DNA from: Haladaptatus sp. DJG-WS-42
GTDB lineage: Archaea; Halobacteriota; Halobacteria; Halobacteriales; Halococcaceae
Assembly: GCF_037198285.1 (NCBI RefSeq)
Contig: NZ_CP147243.1
Span: 372,001-436,000 of the forward strand
DNA length: 64,000 bases
Reading direction: 5' to 3'
Positions 8,289 through 16,975 of this stretch are shown here, one piece after another. Below the pieces are notes generated by a model. That model worked only from the letters and a program-made list of their open reading frames with translations, did not search any database and was not told the origin of the DNA. The stretch's first letter is position 1; each line of letters begins with the position of its first letter. Position numbers and translations under genes: made by a program.

Positions 8289-9152
8289 TTATAGCTCCTG
8301 CTCAACCCGGAGCGACCCCGAAAGGTGGTGGCCAGTCGGCGGCGAGAGCGTCAAGCCCGCCTCGACGAACCGTCGTTTCAACAGCCGTCTGAAATCAGAG
8401 CGTATCGTCGCAATGTTACTCCCGGCCGGGTCGTCAACCCAGAACTCGGCTTGCACGGTAATCGCATTCGGCCCGAGGTCCGTGATACGGGCGTTCGGCG
8501 CTGGCTCTGGCTCTGCTCGCTCCTGATTCGCCGCTACCTGTTGAATCTCGAGCAAGGCACGTTCTGTGTCCTCGTCGTAGGGCAAGTACACCTGCTCTGT
8601 CACCCGAAACGAATCGCGACCAAACGGGCGAGTGAGCGCGTTTGTCGTAAGCTCCGTGTTCGGGACGGTGATGGTCTCGTTGTTCGGCGTCCGAATCCGT
8701 GTGACCCTGAAATCGACGGCTTCGACGGTTCCCTGCCCGCCCGACCACGAAATCCAGTCGCCGACGTTGAAATCTGGGTCAGCAACGAGGAACATTCCGC
8801 TGATGAGCGACCCGAACACCTCCTGTCCGGAGATGCCAAGCAGAAACGTCAGCGCGGCGATGACGACCGCAGAACCGGTGAGGACGCTCCCGTAACCCGC
8901 GGCGATGATGCCCGCAAGCGTCGCCAACAGCGCAAATCCGACGCGGAGATACGTTTCTGCTGCTGTCTCTATCGTTGGATTGTTTCGATTGCGCGCTCGA
9001 ACCACCCGAAGCATGAGCGGGATGAACAGAAAGCGACCGACGAGATACACGGCGAGTGCCCCGGCGAGAAACCACGAAACCTCCGTGAGCACCTCACGAT
9101 AGGCAGAAAGCGACTCGGGGAGAGTCACCTGCAACACAATTTGTCCGACCAT
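8289..9152 (-). CDS. MscS-family mechanosensitive ion channel
   Basis: A 287-residue membrane channel, probably releasing solutes under osmotic downshock. Transmembrane helices are visible at about 25-50 and 70-95. The pore-lining TM3 region is GSAVVIAALTFLLGISGQEVFGSLISGMFL (broken here by the helix kink near GQEVF). The MscS beta domain begins FNVGDWISW and contains GTVEAVDFRVTRIRTPNNETITVPN. It lies 47 bases downstream of the SBDS gene on the same strand. A second, unrelated MscS-like gene is at 34913-35695. Confidence 0.92.
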   Translation of the reverse strand: MVGQIVLQVTLPESLSAYREVLTEVSWFLAGALAVYLVGRFLFIPLMLRVVRARNRNNPTIETAAETYLRVGFALLATLAGIIAAGYGSVLTGSAVVIAALTFLLGISGQEVFGSLISGMFLVADPDFNVGDWISWSGGQGTVEAVDFRVTRIRTPNNETITVPNTELTTNALTRPFGRDSFRVTEQVYLPYDEDTERALLEIQQVAANQERAEPEPAPNARITDLGPNAITVQAEFWVDDPAGSNIATIRSDFRRLLKRRFVEAGLTLSPPTGHHLSGSLRVEQEL

Positions 9153-9199
9153 GTCAGTGCATCGGGTTGGACGGGGAAAAAGCGACCGCCGAGAATCGG

Positions 9200-9925
9200 T
9201 TACCGTGTCTTGATGTCGTCTTCGTCTTTGATGATTTGCGTCTCCGCCTCACCGCTCGATTGCTCGTTTACGAGGCTGTAGAACTCGTTTTGCAGTCCGG
9301 CGGGGAAGGTGATGACGCCGACCCACGAGCCGTCGTTTTGCCACTCTTCGCGCTCTAAGTCACCGAACTTCCGGATGCGAGCCTGTGCACTGCCTGCGTA
9401 CTGGGCAGGAATTCTCGCGGCGATGGTCACCGTGTCGAAGCGAATCGGGATGACGGGGCGCAGCGCCTCAAGTGCGTCATCGACCTGTTCTTCTACGCGC
9501 TCCATCGGGTCAACTTTGAATCCGGCTTGTTCGAGCGCTGCTTCAATACGGTCTGGTGGGTGCGGGGCGTTGTCCATCTGCGGGTTGATGGCGTTTCGCG
9601 CGATGGTCGCCACCAACTGCTTTCGCTTCTGTTCTTGCATCTCGCGGCGCTGGTCTGCGGTAATCTGAATCTCACCGCGTTTGATGACCTCAGGGATAAT
9701 CTCCATCGGGTCTGTCGTCCCGAACACCGACTCTAAGTCCTCTTCTGCCGGTCGGTCGCCGCGTGAGGCGTCTTCGAACACGTCGTCTGCGGCGATGACG
9801 TCCTCTAAGTCGCCTTTGAACTCGTCTCGTTTGATGGCCAGTGCGGCGTCCGGGTCAACGAGAACCTCAAATCGCGCACCGTGTGATTCGAGTCGGGCCG
9901 TGACGGCCTCGTCAAGTGAAATCAT
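9200..9925 (-). CDS. Ribosome maturation protein SBDS/Sdo1
   Basis: Archaeal homologue of the Shwachman-Bodian-Diamond protein, which helps release aIF6 from the large ribosomal subunit. The 241 residues carry the three-domain SBDS layout: an FYSH domain (ARFEVLVDPDAALAIKR to about 95), a helical middle domain with ITADQRREMQEQKRKQLVATIARNAI in two parts near 98-123, and a C-terminal ferredoxin-like domain from about 170. Its position after psmA and the RNase P genes is the conserved archaeal RNA-processing/proteasome neighbourhood. Confidence 0.95.
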   Translation of the reverse strand: MISLDEAVTARLESHGARFEVLVDPDAALAIKRDEFKGDLEDVIAADDVFEDASRGDRPAEEDLESVFGTTDPMEIIPEVIKRGEIQITADQRREMQEQKRKQLVATIARNAINPQMDNAPHPPDRIEAALEQAGFKVDPMERVEEQVDDALEALRPVIPIRFDTVTIAARIPAQYAGSAQARIRKFGDLEREEWQNDGSWVGVITFPAGLQNEFYSLVNEQSSGEAETQIIKDEDDIKTR

Positions 9926-10028
9926 GGTACAAGATAGTACAGCACGGGTAAAGGGTGTTGTCCTCGAAAGCCCGAAAACGGGCAGAGTGCAACCGCTCGG
10001 CAGTGAGGAAAACGAAAGAACGGAACGA

Positions 10029-10775
10029 TTATTCGTCGTCCGACTCGGTGTCGAGCAGGTCGAGTTCCGTGAGGTAGGATTCGACGGACTCGTCGTCTAA
10101 TTCTGCGAAGTCTTCGTCGAGGGAAATGGTGGCGACACCGATGCCCTCTGGACGGAGTTTGCCGTCGTTGACCTCTGCGAGTGCGCGGAGGGCGAGACCG
10201 ACACCAGCATCGAGGTCAAGTTCCTCAGAGTAGTTCGCTTCGAGGTAGTCTTGAATCTCACCACGGTCTGCGCCGACGGCGAGCGCCTTCCACTCGTACG
10301 GCGTCCCGGATGGGTCCGTCTCGTAGAGGCGTGGGCGGCCGTTTTCGATGCCGCCGATGATGAGCGCGACGCCGAATGGGCGTGCGCCGCCGACCTGCGT
10401 GTACTGCTGGATGTGGTCGGTGACTTCCTTCGTGAGCGTTTCGACGCCGATTGGCTCGCCGTAGCGCAGTTGGTTGATCTGCGCCTGGCGGCGGGCGAAG
10501 TCGATGAGCTGACGGGCGTCTGCGACGTGCCCGGCGCTTGCGATGCCGATGTGGTCGTCGGCCTTGTGAATCTTTTCGACGCTAGTGCGCTCCATGAGCG
10601 GCGAGCGAATGCGCTTGTCAACTGCGAGCACGATGCCGTCCGTCGTCCGGACACCGATGCTCGCGGTTCCTCGCTTGACTGCCTCACGGGCGTACTCGAC
10701 CTGGTAGAGGCGTCCGTCCGGGGAGAAAATCGTAATTCCACGGTCGTAGGCCTGTTGTTGGGCTTGTCCCTGCAT
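10029..10775 (-). CDS. psmA: Proteasome subunit alpha
   Basis: Forms the gate rings of the 20S proteasome. The 248-residue product has the alpha signature YDRGITIFSPDGRLYQVEYA near residues 10-29, where the YDR motif is the gate residue set, and then KRGTASIGVRTTDGIVLAVDKR. No propeptide threonine is present, so it is an alpha rather than a beta subunit. The tail is acidic (LLDTESDDE). It starts six bases after the rnp2 stop, so the two are cotranscribed. Confidence 0.97.
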   Translation of the reverse strand: MQGQAQQQAYDRGITIFSPDGRLYQVEYAREAVKRGTASIGVRTTDGIVLAVDKRIRSPLMERTSVEKIHKADDHIGIASAGHVADARQLIDFARRQAQINQLRYGEPIGVETLTKEVTDHIQQYTQVGGARPFGVALIIGGIENGRPRLYETDPSGTPYEWKALAVGADRGEIQDYLEANYSEELDLDAGVGLALRALAEVNDGKLRPEGIGVATISLDEDFAELDDESVESYLTELDLLDTESDDE

Positions 10776-10781
10776 GTAGTA

Positions 10782-11261
10782 TCACTCGAGATCGAGTTCT
10801 GTCGCCCCGACAAACGCGCCATCATCGCGCACGTCGAACCGGGAACCCCGTTCGACGGCGGACACATCTGCGCCTGCAAAGACGACTTTTCTCTGTGTCG
10901 GTTTTACCCTTCGGCGACCTATATACTTTTCTTCACAAGCACGCACCGTCCCGCTGATTCCGGCGACGGAAACGCCCACGGTGTCGCCCTCGATTTCGTG
11001 GAGGCAGGCGAGCGCTGCACGAGCACGGTCTTCCTCGCCGCGGCGCGTCCGCACGATGGCGTGCCCGTCGCCGTCTGCGAACGAAAACCGGATGACCTTC
11101 ATGTCGAGGGTCGCCGCTCCCGGGTCGCCGTGGAGGTTCTGGGTGGCGTACCAGACGTGGCGCTGGAAGGTTCGGCGGTTGAAGCTCGTCTCTGGCCACG
11201 CCTCTATGTGGACGGCGAGATACCGCCACCGCGGGCGGATGTGTTTCGGGAGGTGTTTCAT
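10782..11261 (-). CDS. rnp2: Ribonuclease P protein component 2 (Pop5)
   Basis: Protein subunit of archaeal RNase P, which trims tRNA 5' leaders; it pairs with Rpp30. The 159-residue product begins MKHLPKHIRPRWRYLAVHIE, the classic Pop5 N-terminus, followed by MKVIRFSFADGDGHAIVRTRR and VSGT-like SGTVRACEEKYI. I used the ATG at 11261 rather than the longer open frame because it matches homologues and makes an ATGA overlap with the rnp3 stop. Confidence 0.95.
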   Translation of the reverse strand: MKHLPKHIRPRWRYLAVHIEAWPETSFNRRTFQRHVWYATQNLHGDPGAATLDMKVIRFSFADGDGHAIVRTRRGEEDRARAALACLHEIEGDTVGVSVAGISGTVRACEEKYIGRRRVKPTQRKVVFAGADVSAVERGSRFDVRDDGAFVGATELDLE

Positions 11262-11965
11262 TTTGAAACCTCCTCGTAGCGCCCGCGAGTAACGCCAGGT
11301 TCGATGAACGACTCGTCCATTACCTCGCGGTTGTGCGCCGCGATGGTGCCCCACTCTTCGAGCCCGGCTTGCATCTGCACTTTCGAAAAGCCAATCGTCT
11401 CTCCAAGCGCGATGAGGTCGCGCGGGGCGCGCAGCGCTAAGTGGCTCTGTGGGTCGGCGCTCACCACATACGGCACGTCGTAGTACTCGACGAGTTCCCG
11501 GAGTTTGCGCAGATTTTGGAGCGCCTGCACTCTCGGGCCGCCGTGGCGACGGAGTACGTCACCGAAGTTGAACTCGATGCGGACGTTATTGCGCGCTGCG
11601 GCTTTTGCGAGGACGTGGTTCAGGTCGCCACGCCCGGCCATCGGGTGGGCGAGTACGTCCACGCGCTCTTGTTCGCACGCAAAACGATTTACCTTCGTGC
11701 TCCCGCCGTGGACGACGAGCATCGTCTTTTTCGGGCGGTAGTTGCCGACGTGACCGCTCGCCTGTGCGGGGTTGTCGGCGCGAATCTCGATGGCGTCCAC
11801 GACATCGATGCCGGTTGCGTCGCTGAGTGACGCGCTGTCGAACTCGGCGGTGGCGTCCCCGTGATTCCGGACGACGATTCCGTCGTACCCATACGACTTC
11901 GCCGTCGCCGCGAATCTGGCCACGGTGCTGTCGCCGTCGGGGTGTGCGTGGACTGCTTCGTACAT
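11258..11965 (-). CDS. rnp3: Ribonuclease P protein component 3 (Rpp30)
   Basis: RNase P subunit of the PHP/TIM-barrel fold. The 235 residues from MYEAVHAHPDGDSTVARFA include GIVVRNHG, AIEIRADNP, VVHGGSTKVNRFACE and VDVLAHPMAGRGDLNHVLAKAA, all typical Rpp30 segments. An in-frame ATG two codons upstream (11971) is possible; I prefer 11965 because homologues start MYEAVHAH. The stop overlaps the rnp2 ATG by four bases. Confidence 0.95.
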   Translation of the reverse strand: MYEAVHAHPDGDSTVARFAATAKSYGYDGIVVRNHGDATAEFDSASLSDATGIDVVDAIEIRADNPAQASGHVGNYRPKKTMLVVHGGSTKVNRFACEQERVDVLAHPMAGRGDLNHVLAKAAARNNVRIEFNFGDVLRRHGGPRVQALQNLRKLRELVEYYDVPYVVSADPQSHLALRAPRDLIALGETIGFSKVQMQAGLEEWGTIAAHNREVMDESFIEPGVTRGRYEEVSK

Positions 11966-12033
11966 GTGCATCGAGCGGTGTCACTCTCGACTTTCCCGTC
12001 ACCGAAAATAAAAGGCGCGACCCGGCCGCCGAC

Positions 12034-12183
12034 TCAGTGTGTCGAATAGCCGTCGATGACGCCGCCACAATCCGGACACGAAACCATCTCAGAACCCGTC
12101 GTTTTTCGCCCACCGCCGGTTCTCGTCGATACACGGCTACCAGTCCCGTTCAATTCAGAGTTACAGTACGGACACGCTTGCAT
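12034..12183 (-). CDS. Zinc-ribbon mini-protein (49 aa)
   Basis: The frame from ATG 12183 gives 49 residues with CPYC at 4-7 and CPDCGG at 36-41, separated by a basic Gly/Thr/Ser-rich loop (GTGSRVSTRTGGGRKTTG). Four cysteines suggest one zinc site. It sits in the same orientation between the COG1325 gene and rnp3, 68 bases before the latter, inside the RNA-processing operon, so an RNA- or protein-binding role in that operon is plausible. No named family. Confidence 0.7.
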   Translation of the reverse strand: MQACPYCNSELNGTGSRVSTRTGGGRKTTGSEMVSCPDCGGVIDGYSTH

Positions 12184-12265
12184 TCAATTGACGCCTCTTT
12201 CTCACACACACGGGGTGCCCCCATAAGCATTGTCACTAGGTAACACAACACATGTTTTTTGGGCG

Positions 12266-12682
12266 TCAGATGGCCTCTCTGACAATTTCGACTGCCTTCG
12301 CTTTCTTTGCGGGATACGCTTCGACCTTCCCGCGCAATGAGAGTCCTTCGCCCAGCTTTGCGATGTCTTTGAACGCCGCTTGCTTGTCGAGGTGGATGAA
12401 AAACGAGCAGTTGTCGTCTACGCGCTGGTCGATTTCTGCGCGCACTTGGTCGATGTTTTCGAGCGCTGCGAGCTTGTCGAGCACCACTCGCACGTCGTCT
12501 GCCTTTTCGACGCGGGCAGAGAGGATGACGATGCGGTCGCCGTGGTGGCCCTTTGTCTCCATCCGTTCGAGTTCGAATTCGTCGGGGAGAAACGCTCGAA
12601 TCGCCTCTATGACGCGGTTTTCGTCCTCAGTTGCGTAGCAAAATGTGCGGAGGTCGATGTAGTGAAATGGAACCTTCGACAT
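12266..12682 (-). CDS. RNA-binding protein of the COG1325 family
   Basis: The 138-residue product from MSKVPFHYIDLRTFCYATED matches COG1325, an archaeal RNA-binding family encoded near RNase P, exosome and proteasome genes. Segments ETKGHHGDRIVILSARVEKAD and FFIHLDKQAAFKDI are characteristic. I used ATG 12682; the longer open frame upstream lacks family similarity and overlaps the DUF1918 gene. It is the first recognisable gene of the rnp3-rnp2-psmA-SBDS transcription unit. Confidence 0.88.
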   Translation of the reverse strand: MSKVPFHYIDLRTFCYATEDENRVIEAIRAFLPDEFELERMETKGHHGDRIVILSARVEKADDVRVVLDKLAALENIDQVRAEIDQRVDDNCSFFIHLDKQAAFKDIAKLGEGLSLRGKVEAYPAKKAKAVEIVREAI

Positions 12683-12716
12683 GGGCAGGCTTCGTGCCCG
12701 GTCGGTAAAAAGCGTC

Positions 12717-12902
12717 TTACTCGTCTTCGAGCCGTTCGAGTGAATCCTCGGAGAGCCCCTGCTCTTGCCCCTCGTCAAACATCACAGTGTACGTAGCGCC
12801 ACCGAACATGTTTTCGATGACCTGGCTGATGGTACCGGACTGGCCGTCGTACTCACTGTGCTTGTCGTGCAGGATAACTTGGTCTCCTTCGTCAAAGCTC
12901 AT
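12717..12902 (-). CDS. Small DUF1918-like protein (61 aa)
   Basis: From ATG 12902 the product is a 61-residue acidic protein, MSFDEGDQVILHDKHSEYDG onward, with an SH3-like barrel pattern (GDQVILHD, GQSGTISQVIENMFGGATYTV, EGQEQGLSEDSL). Haloarchaeal genomes commonly carry such a protein, annotated DUF1918; no function is known. It lies 34 bases upstream of the COG1325 gene on the same strand. An alternative ATG at 12908 adds two residues. Confidence 0.78.
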   Translation of the reverse strand: MSFDEGDQVILHDKHSEYDGQSGTISQVIENMFGGATYTVMFDEGQEQGLSEDSLERLEDE

Positions 12903-13219
12903 AGGCATCCTTACAGCGACCCAGCTAAAAGTGTCGTGGTTCAGGTCTGTTTTGATGCCTCTCGTTGTGGACCGGAGCCAGCAATCGCAGGTCACGACGG
13001 CACGTGACCACACGACCACTCACACCCGACAAGACGGACTCCAGTCATGGTGTTTGTCTTACTGAACTGAAGAAAAATTCGTCGCGTGTCACCCAGATAT
13101 GAAATAAAAATTGAAGCTCCCCACTCGAAAGATTGTCAAACTTCACTACTAACAGTTGGCCCGACCAAGAATATAAACAACTGTAGCAAAAAATCGAGAG
13201 TTGTGATGAGGAATACATC
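12903..13219. other. Intergenic region, no supported gene
   Basis: This 317-base divergent spacer is AT-rich in its right half (about 13060-13205). It holds a TATA box for the following pseudogene at 13171. A 36-codon ATG frame from 12956 has no coding character and I do not call it. No repeats or RNA signatures were seen. Confidence 0.6.
13171..13178 (+). promoter_or_regulatory. TATA box before the decayed regulator gene
   Basis: ATATAAAC in an AT-rich context lies about 45 bases before the GTG at 13220. It would give a short leader. Its retention suggests the locus may still be transcribed. Confidence 0.5.
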
Positions 13220-14001
13220 GTGAGCGACGACTGGGAGCATGTGCAATATGTCTCCAATTCAGCACACAGGACAGACGTTATGTGCCATCTTTTTGATAAG
13301 GGGCCAGCTTAACCGTCTGAAATTGCGACATCCGTCTCCCGGCCGCTCCCACACATCTCCCGCAGTATTGCCGAACTCAGAGACTGCGACCTCATCGACT
13401 TGCTCGTTCCTGAAGAGACACTGAAAGGCCGACTGTACGGACTTACCCCAACCGGGCAGGACGTCGTCTGGGACGTGTTCCGAAGCGGTGAAGCTGTCAG
13501 TTTCACAACCGTCACTCGCGAAGCATTTCCTTACGACGACCCGCTTTCGTTCCTCATCGACCACGCAGGGACTGCGCTCCGCGGCGTCGTCTCCTATACA
13601 CGCGAGGCGGTCACGATGTACGTCCATATTCCAGAGCAAGTGAACAGGGCAGAGTCAACGGTGGCTGAGACGCTCAGCGACGTGGCAACCGACGTTCTCG
13701 CAGAAACCCCCAACAGACTCGACGACAAGGTCGGCTCGCTCACCTACGCCGTCCAAAGGGTTCGACACACAGACCATCTTACAACTCCCCTTCACCGACA
13801 ACCAGCAAGTACTCGTGTCGTTCGATTCGTCCGTCGCGCTGTCGCTGCCGTCGATGGCACGCACCTGTCGCGCACGGCTCGCCTGAACTGGTCGAACATT
13901 TATTGCAGTGGCGACGCGAACAAACGGTAATGACTGACACGATTTGCGCTCTCTCCTCTGCGTTTCATGCGGTAACTACCCGGTTGACGTGGCGCACATG
14001 A
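13220..14001 (+). pseudogene. Winged-helix regulator, broken by a stop and two frame changes
   Basis: One protein is legible in three frames. From GTG 13220 it reads DDWEHVQYVSNSAHRTDVM to GPA, then TAA at 13310-13312, and continues in frame as PSEIATSVSRPLPHISRSIA with LIDLLVPEETLKGRLYGLTPTGQ, a classic winged helix. A C-terminal domain of unknown type follows. At about 13755-13761 the sense jumps to the next frame (FDTQTILQLPF, VLVSFDSSVALSLPSMARTCR). Near 13876-13882 it jumps again (SPELVEHLLQWRREQTV). The last frame ends TGA 13999-14001, overlapping the NUDIX ATG as an ATGA junction. Decay is my interpretation; sequencing error could explain individual lesions. Confidence 0.8.
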
Positions 14002-14561
14002 CGCCCGTAGACGACCTCTGGTTTCTCGCCTCAAAAGCAGACCAAGCCGCATCACAGGCCTATTACCAATTGTCTGAAGCCCACGACGAGTACACCGAAC
14101 ACACCCGAACCCACCGCGTCTCGCGCAACCGGTTTCGGACGCTCGCCCGGCGAATCAACGAGACAGGCGCACCCTACGGCGCACACACCATCGTCTACCA
14201 GCCGTGTGGGAAACTCCTGCTCTGTCGCCACGAAGGCGTCGACATGTGGGTGCTCCCCGGCGGCGGCGTCGACCCTGGTGAATCGTTCCACGAGGCCGCC
14301 CACCGCGAACTGGAAGAAGAAGCCGGTGTCGAAGCTACCTACGACGGGCTTGCGCTCTTGACCCGCATCCACCTTCGTTGTGGAAGCCACGGAACGTGGG
14401 GCGTCCTGCCCGTGTTCGCCGCGAGCGCGGACACGACAGCCCCGACGGTGAGCGACCCTGATAACGATATTTCGGCTGCAGAATGGTTCGACCACCTGCC
14501 CCCAGACACGCGCGACCGCGACGATCTCGTCAGCTGGCGCGAGCGATCACTGTCCGTGTGA
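13998..14561 (+). CDS. NUDIX hydrolase
   Basis: A 187-residue hydrolase of nucleoside-diphosphate-linked substrates. The NUDIX box reads GGGVDPGESFHEAAHRELEE followed by EAGVEA (about residues 87-112), with the REUxEExGU core intact. The helical N-terminal extension of about 60 residues (ASKADQAASQAYYQLSEAHDEY) is found in a haloarchaeal subgroup. I chose ATG 13998, which overlaps the last frame of the upstream pseudogene. The substrate is unknown. Its 3' end overlaps the convergent gene by 15 bases. Confidence 0.9.
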   Translation: MTPVDDLWFLASKADQAASQAYYQLSEAHDEYTEHTRTHRVSRNRFRTLARRINETGAPYGAHTIVYQPCGKLLLCRHEGVDMWVLPGGGVDPGESFHEAAHRELEEEAGVEATYDGLALLTRIHLRCGSHGTWGVLPVFAASADTTAPTVSDPDNDISAAEWFDHLPPDTRDRDDLVSWRERSLSV

Positions 14562-15371
14562 TACGCCGTCTCTGTCCTCTGCTTTCATCCGCCTGAGCGC
14601 CGCCACCGCGTTCGAGGCGTCGTAGCCGAAGTAGACGTTGTTCGCGTAGGCGTCTGCGACATCCGTCGCGTGGATGAGTTTGTCGATGTCCACGTCCACC
14701 GCGTACAGTTCGACGCTAAACGGCGTCGTGAGCAGGTCGAGAAAGCCAGTGACGATGATTTCGAGCCAGTAGGTCGTCGTGTACGCCATATCGTAGAGCG
14801 GGATGACGAACTCATCGACGTGTTCTTCGAGCGCGTCAAGGTCGAGCCCCGCCCGGCGGTAAAGATGACCGGGATACGGGTCAGGATACAACGTCAGATA
14901 CACCTTGCCCGGAATCCGTGCGGCGGCTTCGGCGACGAACTCGGTGATAACCGACGCGCGCCACTCGTTTCGGTCGTCGTAGTCACTTGCTTCGAACAGC
15001 CGGTTGCACCGGTCACAGCGGCAGTAGCCCTCGCGCGGGAAGCCAACGTCGTCTAAGCGCACGTCTCCGTTCTGCTCGACACAATCATCGATGATTTCGA
15101 GCAGTCCGGCGCGATACTGCTCGTTGGTCGGGCAGATGTACGCCCAGTCGAAATACGGTTGGTCGCGGGTGGCGAGGTCGCCCGCGTCATTCACCGGGAC
15201 GAGGTCGGGGTTGCCGTTTGCCGCGGCATTGTCGCCGAAACACGAGACCATGTTTATCGCGTTCGGGAGCGGGGCGGCGGCCCGGCCAGTCACGTCTTTC
15301 ACTTCGTAAAACCCGCGGTCGAACTCGGTCAACTCGACCTCTGATGCGTTGCGTGTGACGACGCCGAACAT
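14547..15371 (-). CDS. Conserved hypothetical protein, TIM-barrel hydrolase-like
   Basis: The 274-residue product has alternating strand/helix spacing and motifs such as YFDWAYICPTNEQYRAGLLEI, RLDDVGFPREGY and KVYLTLYPDPYPG that recall glycoside-hydrolase-like TIM barrels acting on an unknown substrate. A CRCDRCNRLF segment near residue 118 (three cysteines) may bind a metal, a feature I cannot place in a named family. No signal peptide is present, so it is cytoplasmic. Function is not assigned. Confidence 0.8.
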   Translation of the reverse strand: MFGVVTRNASEVELTEFDRGFYEVKDVTGRAAAPLPNAINMVSCFGDNAAANGNPDLVPVNDAGDLATRDQPYFDWAYICPTNEQYRAGLLEIIDDCVEQNGDVRLDDVGFPREGYCRCDRCNRLFEASDYDDRNEWRASVITEFVAEAAARIPGKVYLTLYPDPYPGHLYRRAGLDLDALEEHVDEFVIPLYDMAYTTTYWLEIIVTGFLDLLTTPFSVELYAVDVDIDKLIHATDVADAYANNVYFGYDASNAVAALRRMKAEDRDGVSHGQ

Positions 15372-15421
15372 ACCCGAGGGTAGGCGGGTAGCGGGGTAAG
15401 TGATTCGAAAACAGTGGGCGT

Positions 15422-15496
15422 CTACTTCTTCGAGACGAGTTTCACGAGCAGTACGACGGCGATGAGGGCGAGCAGGAATTTGAATTTTCGAGCCAT
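15422..15496 (-). CDS. Putative 24-residue membrane peptide
   Basis: ATG 15496 to TAG gives MARKFKFLLALIAVVLLVKL plus VSKK: a positively charged start, one hydrophobic helix of about 15 residues and a lysine-rich end. The layout is that of a single-pass membrane microprotein. It follows the pyrI terminator hairpin on the same strand. It is supported only by composition and placement. Confidence 0.5.
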   Translation of the reverse strand: MARKFKFLLALIAVVLLVKLVSKK

Positions 15497-15530
15497 ACCA
15501 CGATATTCGTGGAGATGACCTAAAATTGTT

Positions 15531-15547
15531 CGGGCGCCAGACGCCCG
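15531..15547 (-). terminator. Hairpin terminator after pyrI
   Basis: CGGGCG (15531-15536) pairs exactly with CGCCCG (15542-15547) across a five-base loop. On the minus strand it lies 8 bases after the pyrI stop and is followed by AACAATTTTAG, a weak T-run. Confidence 0.5.
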
Positions 15548-15554
15548 CGCCGCG

Positions 15555-16016
15555 TTAGTCGTCGCTGATGTGTGCGGCGATGTTGTCCCGGACGATGGTC
15601 TCGCAGTAGTCACAGCGAACTGCGTCGTCGAGGACGGTAAAGCGCGTGTTCACCGGTTCTCGCTCGTTAGTGATGCACGACGGGTTCGGACATTCGAGGA
15701 CGCCTTCAACGGAGTCCGGGCGCTCGACGCGGTGTTTGCGCTGGACTTCGTAGTCGCGGATGATGTTGATGCTCGCCATCGGCGCGATGAGCGAGATGAC
15801 GTCCACCTCGTCTTGGCTCAGTTCGCGGCTCTCGACTTTCACGATGTCCTTCCGGCCGAGGCGGTCAGAGGGGACGTTCATCCCGACGCTCACGGCCTCG
15901 CCCGTAGAGCCGTCGATGCCGAGGATGGCAAGCACGTTCAGCGCCTGCCCGCCGGGGATGTGGTCGATGACAGTGCCGCTCTTGATTTTGCTGACGCGAA
16001 GTTCGTGGTCACTCAT
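15555..16016 (-). CDS. pyrI: Aspartate carbamoyltransferase regulatory subunit
   Basis: Allosteric zinc-bearing subunit of ATCase in pyrimidine synthesis. The 153 residues show the N-terminal nucleotide-binding domain ([20 protein letters not shown]) and the C-terminal zinc domain with CPNPSC near residue 109 and CDYCET near 138. Length is normal. Its start overlaps the pyrB stop by 8 bases, the usual pyrBI order, and a hairpin terminator follows. Confidence 0.96.
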   Translation of the reverse strand: MSDHELRVSKIKSGTVIDHIPGGQALNVLAILGIDGSTGEAVSVGMNVPSDRLGRKDIVKVESRELSQDEVDVISLIAPMASINIIRDYEVQRKHRVERPDSVEGVLECPNPSCITNEREPVNTRFTVLDDAVRCDYCETIVRDNIAAHISDD

Positions 16017-16920
16017 TGTCTAACATCATGTCGAGCAGCGCCATTCGGACGGGAATCCCGTTGTGAGCCTGCTCGAAGTAGTTTGCAAAGTCGGTCGCAT
16101 CGACGTCCGCAGAAATCTCATCAACCCGTGGGAGTGGGTGCATGACGATGAGGTCATCCTTGGCCGCTTCGAGGAGTTCTGCGTCGATTTGGTACTGGCC
16201 TGCGACGGCGCGGTACTCGCTCTCGTCGGGGAACCGCTCGCGCTGGATGCGCGTGACGTAGAGCACGTCGAGGCTCGGGAGAATCTTGTCTAGCTCGGTG
16301 TGCTCTTTGACGTTCGCTCCGGCTTCGTGGAGGTCGTAGCGCACCCGACGCGGGAGTTTCAGGCTGTCTGGGCTGATGAAGTGCTGGCTCGCATCGACCT
16401 GCGTGAGCGCGTTTGCGAGCGAGTGGACGGTTCGCCCGTATTTGAGGTCGCCCATGATGCCCACGGTGAGGTCGTCGAAGCCAACGTTTTTGCGGATGGT
16501 GTAGAGGTCGAGCAGCGTCTGGGTGGGGTGTTGGCCCGCGCCGTCTCCAGCGTTCACGAGTGGCACGTCTACGTACTCTGCGGCCATGGTCGCAGAGCCC
16601 TGACTCGGGTGGCGAAGCACGATGCCGTCGGCGTAGCCTTCGATGACGCGAACGGTGTCTGCGAGCGTTTCACCTTTTTTGACGCTTGAGGCTTCGATCG
16701 AGCCCATGTCGATAACGTCGCCCCCGAGGCGTTTCATCGCCGTCTCGAAACTGAGGCGCGTCCGGGTACTGGGTTCGTAAAAAAGCAGTGCGAGGAGTTT
16801 GTCGGTGTGTCGGTCGGCGAACGCCGCCGGGTTTTCATCGATTTCGGCGGCATGGTCGAGGACGGCGTCGATGTCCGCCCGCGACAGTTGTTTCGCGCTG
16901 ACGAGCTGGTCGGTCCACAT
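16009..16920 (-). CDS. pyrB: Aspartate carbamoyltransferase catalytic subunit
   Basis: Condenses carbamoyl phosphate with aspartate. The carbamoyl-phosphate motif [20 protein letters not shown] is at about residues 48-67; [25 protein letters not shown] and MHPLPRV follow in the expected order. About 303 residues. Two adjacent ATG codons (16923 and 16920) are possible starts. First gene of the pyrBI pair, divergent from the MinD-like gene. Confidence 0.96.
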   Translation of the reverse strand: MWTDQLVSAKQLSRADIDAVLDHAAEIDENPAAFADRHTDKLLALLFYEPSTRTRLSFETAMKRLGGDVIDMGSIEASSVKKGETLADTVRVIEGYADGIVLRHPSQGSATMAAEYVDVPLVNAGDGAGQHPTQTLLDLYTIRKNVGFDDLTVGIMGDLKYGRTVHSLANALTQVDASQHFISPDSLKLPRRVRYDLHEAGANVKEHTELDKILPSLDVLYVTRIQRERFPDESEYRAVAGQYQIDAELLEAAKDDLIVMHPLPRVDEISADVDATDFANYFEQAHNGIPVRMALLDMMLDNE

Positions 16921-16975
16921 CATCTAGAGGGCGAACGCCAGCACTCTTGAAACTCCCGACACCTCCCGAAGCTTC

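Noticed and set aside
8325-9281. Long plus-strand open frame of 318 codons
   Set aside because: Antisense shadow of the MscS channel and SBDS genes; high GC third positions leave opposite frames open.
12956-13066. 36-codon ATG frame in the spacer
   Set aside because: No ribosome-binding or leaderless context, no biased codon use, no conserved motif.
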